DNA of 10,408 bases, from the NCBI GenBank assembly GCA_023386455.1, contig JAEWJO010000214.1, forward strand, positions 1-10,408, in the 5' to 3' direction. Origin of the DNA: Pseudomonadota bacterium. Its GTDB lineage: Bacteria; Myxococcota_A; Polyangia; Haliangiales; Haliangiaceae. Below are positions 7,109 to 10,408 of this stretch, in pieces. Below the pieces are notes generated by a model. That model did not search any database and was not told the DNA's origin. It saw only the letters and a program-made list of their open reading frames with translations. Position numbers and translations under genes: made by a program. Numbering within the stretch: the stretch's first letter is position 1; each line of letters opens with the position of its first letter.

Positions 7109-8079
7109 TAGTGGGCGAACAGGTCGGTCAGCGCGACGCGCGTCCGGCCCCACATCTTGTCGAGCGTGTTCTTGCCCATCCGGCGGTAGCCGAGGTCGGC
7201 GTCCCATACGCTGTCGTAGAGGCCGTTGCCGTTGAAGTCGGGAGCCGGGTACTCGACGAGCGCCGCCGGCACGCCGCGGGCGCGCGCCCACTGGGCGAGC
7301 AGGCCCGTCGTGATGCTCGTGCTGCCGTGGAAGATGCCGCCGAGCGTCGAGCCGCAGTCGAGCTTGCCGCTCGCCGCGGTGTAGCAGTACTTCGCCGGCT
7401 TGCCGGCGTACGACGCGTTGAACGCGCGCTGGAAGAAGCCGCCGATCTTGCTGTCGCCGTAGTACGTGTTGTACCAGCCGTGAAAGTCGACCGCGATCGT
7501 CGGCTTCACCTGCTCGAATAGATCGACGAGCAGACGCTGTTCCTTCGAGGTGTCGCTGCCGACGTTGCGGTTCAGGTCCTTGCCCTGCGACTGGCAGCGC
7601 CCGTACGCGCCGGCGCTCTCGCGCCAGTTGTTCGTGCCGTGGCGCATGCCGTCGGGGTTCGCGGTCGGGATGATGTAGACGGTCCAGCCGTTCAGCTGAT
7701 CGAGGTGGTTGCCGTAGTACGTGACCGCCTTCTTCGCGATCGAGAACAGCGCGCGGCCGTCCTGCTTCCACGCGTCCTCGAACCCGTGCAGCGCGAACGT
7801 GAAGAACGCCTTCTTGCCGCTCGGCGCGGGCGGCGTGATCTTGAAGTAGACGAGGTTCTGGCCCTTCACGCTCGTGCCGTACACGTGGCTCGTCACGCCC
7901 GGCATCACGGCCGCGAGCGTCGAGACGTCCTCGGAGACGTCGAAGTCTCCATCGAGGTCGCTGTCGAGGTCGTCGACGACGTCCTCGTCCGCCACCGGTT
8001 CGTCGATCGCCGGCTCGTCGACGACGTCGGCACACGAGGTGGCAAGGAGCGCGAGCGAGAGCAGGGCAGAGGTACGCAC
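7105..8079 (-). CDS. M14-family zinc carboxypeptidase lipoprotein
   Basis: A 324-residue product from GTG 8079. That start gives a textbook short lipoprotein signal (MRTSALLSLALLATSC, lipid Cys16). A TTG at 8124 would add 15 poorly fitting residues; neither start has a clear Shine-Dalgarno. An Asp/Glu-rich tract at about 20-51, including DSDLDGDFD, links the lipid anchor to the catalytic domain. All M14 landmarks are present: zinc ligands His98 and Glu101 (HGFED), the substrate-binding Asn-Arg pair (KDLNRN, Arg171), third ligand His200 (VDFHGW), and catalytic Glu276 (ALVEYPAP). NPDG (141-144) is also typical. The domain should therefore be an active metallocarboxypeptidase or a peptidoglycan/peptide amidase of that fold, acting in the periplasm or at the cell surface. 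It converges on the SusD gene with a 4-base stop overlap and lies downstream of another lipoprotein gene on the same strand. A role in trimming peptides for the adjacent SusCD importer is inference. Confidence 0.88.
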   Translation of the reverse strand: MRTSALLSLALLATSCADVVDEPAIDEPVADEDVVDDLDSDLDGDFDVSEDVSTLAAVMPGVTSHVYGTSVKGQNLVYFKITPPAPSGKKAFFTFALHGFEDAWKQDGRALFSIAKKAVTYYGNHLDQLNGWTVYIIPTANPDGMRHGTNNWRESAGAYGRCQSQGKDLNRNVGSDTSKEQRLLVDLFEQVKPTIAVDFHGWYNTYYGDSKIGGFFQRAFNASYAGKPAKYCYTAASGKLDCGSTLGGIFHGSTSITTGLLAQWARARGVPAALVEYPAPDFNGNGLYDSVWDADLGYRRMGKNTLDKMWGRTRVALTDLFAHY

Positions 8080-8186
8080 GGGAACGCAGCCAGCAACGGG
8101 CGTGCCCGACGGAACTGCACGCAATTGCTGGCCCGCCGGCCGTCGGTGTAGCGCCGTCCGTTACAGGTGCCCACGACGGGTCGTCG

Positions 8187-9221
8187 TCAGGGCGTGATCT
8201 CGCGGATGCTGCCGCGCTTGTACACGAGCCCGTCGGTGCCGACGCCGTCGCTGCGGAAGTACACGGTCAGGTTCGGCTTGCCGCTCTCGGAGTCCGTGCG
8301 GCTCGGCGCCGCCGTCAGCTTCACCGACGGGTTCACGCCCGACTTGCACGGCGTGCCGCCGTTGCCGAAGTTGCTGCCGGTATCGACGTTCTCCATGAGC
8401 TTCATCCACGTGCCGCCGGCCGCGCCGTCGGAGGTGTCGATGTAGAGCTCCTGCTTGACGCTGCCGTCGGGCAGGTCGTAGACGAGCTGCTTGTAGCCGA
8501 TCCACACGTTCTTCGGCATGCCGCCCGCCCACAGCGTCTGGTTCTTGATCGCGACCGACGCCGGATGGCTCGTCTCCTTCTCGAAGTCGATGTGACCGTC
8601 GTAGCGCATGCGCGCGTCGATGCCGCGCGTGTCGCACAGGTTCGCGGTCTCCTGTCCGGTCGTGCCGTGATTGGTTCGCGCCATCGCGACGAGCCCGCCG
8701 TACGCGATGCCGCTGTCGACGACGCGCTTGAAGTACATCGTGATCTCGAGGTTGCGCCACTGTCGCGCGAGCGCGGGATCGTGCACGTACATGCGCGGCG
8801 TCGAGCCGGTGATCTTCAGGAGACCGGCGCCGTCGACCTTGTAGCTCGCGCTACCGTGGCCCGAGTCGAACCACGCGTCCGCCGGGTCGCCGCTCGTGAA
8901 GTTGCGCGCGGTGCCGTTGCTCCACGTCGAGAACCACTCCATCCCGCCGGCGAGGCTGGGGCGAAGCATCTGGATGCCGAACCGGTCGATGGTCGCGGCC
9001 ACCGCCGGTGCATCGGGCATCTCGTCGGTCGTAGTGCTCCCGTCGACGGCGAAGCCGGTGCTCGCGTCGGGCAGATCGCCCGCCGGACCGACGTAGTCAG
9101 GACCTTCGGGCTCTGTCGTCGGCATGCTGCACGCGGACGCGAGAATCCCGACCAAGACGCACGATCGACGTGTGCTCACCACCCGGCTTCGGGGGTAACA
9201 CGCGCACCGAATGCGCACCAT
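8187..9221 (-). CDS. Lipoprotein with predicted jelly-roll (polysaccharide-lyase/lectin-like) domain
   Basis: I chose ATG 9221 because AGGAAG lies 7 bases upstream. GTG 9182 is an alternative that gives a shorter signal peptide, and the frame stays open to 9299. From 9221 the protein has 344 residues: an Arg-rich n-region, hydrophobic CVLVGILASA, lipid Cys31 and Ser at +2, then a Pro/Asp/Thr-rich linker to about 75. Residues 78-344 form one beta-rich domain beginning DRFGIQMLRPSLAGGMEWF. It includes WRNLEITMYFKRV (155-167), RYDGHIDFEKETSH (206-219), NVWIGYKQLVYDL (238-250) and a C-terminal SIREI. This ordered pattern of amphipathic strands resembles a concanavalin-like jelly roll of the alginate-lyase or lectin type that I recall from soil archaea and bacteria. 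The domain assignment is from memory, without a search. Carbohydrate binding or cleavage is therefore possible but unproven. It lies 107 bases upstream of the M14 gene on the same strand, possibly as an operon; no terminator is visible between them. Confidence 0.82.
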   Translation of the reverse strand: MVRIRCACYPRSRVVSTRRSCVLVGILASACSMPTTEPEGPDYVGPAGDLPDASTGFAVDGSTTTDEMPDAPAVAATIDRFGIQMLRPSLAGGMEWFSTWSNGTARNFTSGDPADAWFDSGHGSASYKVDGAGLLKITGSTPRMYVHDPALARQWRNLEITMYFKRVVDSGIAYGGLVAMARTNHGTTGQETANLCDTRGIDARMRYDGHIDFEKETSHPASVAIKNQTLWAGGMPKNVWIGYKQLVYDLPDGSVKQELYIDTSDGAAGGTWMKLMENVDTGSNFGNGGTPCKSGVNPSVKLTAAPSRTDSESGKPNLTVYFRSDGVGTDGLVYKRGSIREITP

Positions 9222-9228
9222 TGGAGGT

Positions 9229-9234
9229 CTTCCT
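9229..9234 (-). promoter_or_regulatory. Ribosome binding site of the jelly-roll lipoprotein
   Basis: AGGAAG, read from 9234 down to 9229, stands 7 bases before the ATG at 9221. No comparable site precedes the GTG pair at 9182/9179 or the far upstream start at 9299, so it decides the start used here. Confidence 0.5.
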
Positions 9235-9274
9235 ATCGGCCCGTGTGCGATAGCGCGGTGCGAAACGCGAAACC

Positions 9275-9574
9275 GTGCAGAACTGCGTGGCTCTGTCACC
9301 CCGCGATCGCGCCGGAGGCCGGCTCGGCCGGCGCAACTTTTTCGAGCGCGACTCGACCGACGGCACCGGTGGCAACAGCTACACGGCCAAGGTCTTCAGC
9401 AACACGAACGTCGCTGTGTGGTCGATGCAGCGGATCTTGCCCTACTCGGACGCCGGTACGCTCGGGAGGATTCCGACCTGCGGCGCGTATCGTGCCGCGC
9501 AGGTCGTGCTCGGTGGCCACTACATCAGCGACGATCATACGGCCGTCGGCTGGATCCAGGCGTACGCGCCTTAG
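9275..9574 (+). CDS. Short ORF resembling the C-terminal part of a PAP2-type phosphatase/haloperoxidase (possible truncated remnant)
   Basis: A 99-residue frame from GTG 9275 without a Shine-Dalgarno; an in-frame TAG stands at 9251. The first 30 residues (SPRDRAGGRLGRR) look non-native. From about residue 31 codon use becomes typical of the genome, which suggests a genuine coding tail. VVLGGHYISDDHTAVGW lines up with PAP2 motif 3, where SRxxxxxHxxxD is followed by an AG/G-rich segment: here the His and Asp remain but Ser-Arg is Ala-Gln. About 48 residues upstream, GGNSYTAKVF occupies the place of the PSGH motif with Asn for His, and the spacing matches PAP2 enzymes. If the alignment is right, this is the last third of a PAP2-like domain that has lost its N-terminal part and key phosphate-binding residues. 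It ends by a 4-base stop overlap with the converging gene on the right, as real genes do here. It could also be an unrelated small protein. Confidence 0.45.
   Translation: MQNCVALSPRDRAGGRLGRRNFFERDSTDGTGGNSYTAKVFSNTNVAVWSMQRILPYSDAGTLGRIPTCGAYRAAQVVLGGHYISDDHTAVGWIQAYAP
9571..9574. other. TTAG: shared convergent stop codons
   Basis: TTAG gives TAG to the plus-strand short ORF (9572-9574) and TAA to the minus-strand gene (9573 to 9571). It is the second exact 4-base convergent stop overlap in this window, after CTAG at 7105-7108. Confidence 0.7.
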
Positions 9575-10408
9575 CGAGTCCAGGTGCGGCCGCCCGCGTG
9601 CTGCACGGTCAGCCCGACGTTGGCCGCGAAGCCGGTCGAGTCCGGGGCGAGCCCGTCGAGCGCGGCGTAGTAGCTGCGGCCGACCTCGACGCTGAGCTTC
9701 GAGCTGAAGCCGTCGCGCACGTAGCTCGCGCCGAGCTCCACGCCGGCTGTCGATGCATACTGCAGCTCGTCGTCGACGAGTCGCGTCGTCCGCGCTCCGA
9801 ACACGCGGGCGACGAGTCCGAGCGCGCGCGGCACGTAGACCTCGCCGCTCACGCGATCCTCGAGCGCGACCGCACCGGTCATCGTCACGAACGGCTCGCG
9901 CTTGTACTGCGCGCCGAAGCCGCCCCACGCGCGCCGCTTCGAGTACCAGCCGAGCCCGCCGATCGAGATCGTCTTGCCGTCCGGGTCGAGCTTGTTCGCG
10001 AGCGCGTCGCGGTCGGGCATCTCGACGACCTCACCCCAGCCGATGTAGTACTGGCTGCCGGTGTACGGATCGACACCCTGGACCCGCATCATCCACACGG
10101 TGTCGAGGCTGGTCGCGCCCGTCATCGCGAGATCGATCCGCTGGTGCTCGACACCGAGCACGTCGAGGGACGTGCCCGTCGTGTGCTCGGTGACGCCCAT
10201 CATCGCGCCGCCGATCGTCGTCTCGATCCGGGTCGCGTCCTGCATCGCGATGTCGAGACCGCTCCACAGCGGAAACACGTCGACAGCCCACGACGTCGCC
10301 GGCTTCGGGAGCGTCGCGCCGGGTGCCACGTTCTGCGCATTCTCGCCCGCACCCTCGACGCGAATGATCCGCGTCGCGAGCTCGACCCGCTCGCGTCCGT
10401 ACAGCGCG
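9571..10408 (-). CDS. Unrecognised beta-rich protein, possibly outer-membrane barrel (5' partial)
   Basis: The frame is open to the right edge of the window; 278 residues up to the TAA at 9573-9571 are visible. The GTG at 10329 is probably internal, because the frame continues upstream with protein-like sequence (VELATRIIRVEG) and no signal peptide is seen. Many short stretches alternate polar and hydrophobic residues and are rich in Gly and aromatics: SQYYIGWGEVVEM, TISIGGLGWYSKR, WGGFGAQYKREPF, VGRSYYAAL, AANVGLTVQH. Such patterns are typical of transmembrane beta strands joined by turns, and the run of them towards the C-terminus fits a small outer-membrane barrel. I recognise no named family. 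Its stop codon overlaps that of the short PAP2-like ORF. The start, any signal peptide and any upstream partner lie outside the window. Confidence 0.7.
   Translation of the reverse strand, partial: ALYGRERVELATRIIRVEGAGENAQNVAPGATLPKPATSWAVDVFPLWSGLDIAMQDATRIETTIGGAMMGVTEHTTGTSLDVLGVEHQRIDLAMTGATSLDTVWMMRVQGVDPYTGSQYYIGWGEVVEMPDRDALANKLDPDGKTISIGGLGWYSKRRAWGGFGAQYKREPFVTMTGAVALEDRVSGEVYVPRALGLVARVFGARTTRLVDDELQYASTAGVELGASYVRDGFSSKLSVEVGRSYYAALDGLAPDSTGFAANVGLTVQHAGGRTWTR

Noticed and set aside
5666..8035. Long minus-strand frame (789 codons) across susD and the M14 gene
   Set aside because: It overlaps susD in antisense and the M14 gene in a different frame. Both of those have clear family motifs, and this product is Arg-rich without recognisable structure.
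8080..8124. TTG at 8124 as start of the M14 lipoprotein
   Set aside because: It would put 15 residues without signal-peptide character (PSGTPVAGC) ahead of a complete lipoprotein signal that begins at GTG 8079. No ribosome binding site supports it.
8172..8185. ACGA/TCGT hairpin just after the jelly-roll gene as a terminator
   Set aside because: The stem is only 4 bp and has no T-tract on the minus strand, so read-through into the M14 gene is more likely.
8565..9695. Plus-strand frame of 376 codons opposite the jelly-roll lipoprotein
   Set aside because: It lies antisense to a protein with a signal peptide and coherent beta domain. The product is compositionally biased and crosses the 9275-9574 frame.

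Overview
The window looks like chromosome of a high-GC Myxococcota (delta-proteobacterial) organism. Codons end overwhelmingly in G or C, GTG starts are common, several products carry short lipoprotein signal peptides, and the first gene ends in a MYXO-CTERM-type surface-sorting tail (Cys, short hydrophobic segment, Arg cluster). The genus cannot be fixed from this sequence. Nearly all recognisable genes encode exported or outer-membrane proteins.

Layout, left to right. (1) 1-1190, plus: the 3' part of a secreted zincin-like metalloprotease with an Ig-like domain, an Asp/Gly-rich linker and a MYXO-CTERM tail; its metzincin motif has Gln where the first zinc-binding His should be. (2) 1154-1897, minus: a cytoplasmic DUF695-RraB fusion that overlaps the protease tail to tail. 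(3) 1898-2216: a non-coding region with two small dyad structures and a strong ribosome binding site. (4) 2217-5729 and 5741-7108, plus: a SusC/RagA TonB-dependent porin and its SusD/RagB lipoprotein partner, a tight operon. (5) 7105-8079, minus: an M14 zinc carboxypeptidase lipoprotein that shares a CTAG stop-codon overlap with susD. (6) 8187-9221, minus: a lipoprotein with a predicted jelly-roll, polysaccharide-lyase-like domain. (7) 9275-9574, plus: a short ORF resembling the end of a PAP2 phosphatase/haloperoxidase domain with degraded catalytic residues. (8) 9571-10408, minus: the C-terminal part of an unrecognised beta-rich, possibly outer-membrane protein cut by the window edge.

How they may work together (inference). 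SusC-SusD pairs form a lidded outer-membrane importer for oligomers. SusCD is the hallmark of Bacteroidota glycan loci, but the RagAB branch imports peptides. Here the pair is flanked by a predicted surface metalloprotease-like protein and a predicted lipid-anchored carboxypeptidase with complete M14 catalytic residues, next to a possible glycan-binding or glycan-cleaving lipoprotein. The most interesting reading is a small surface degradation-and-uptake locus for protein, peptides or glycoprotein in a predatory or saprophytic myxobacterium. No regulator (ECF sigma/anti-sigma, hybrid two-component system) and no inner-membrane transporter is visible in the window.
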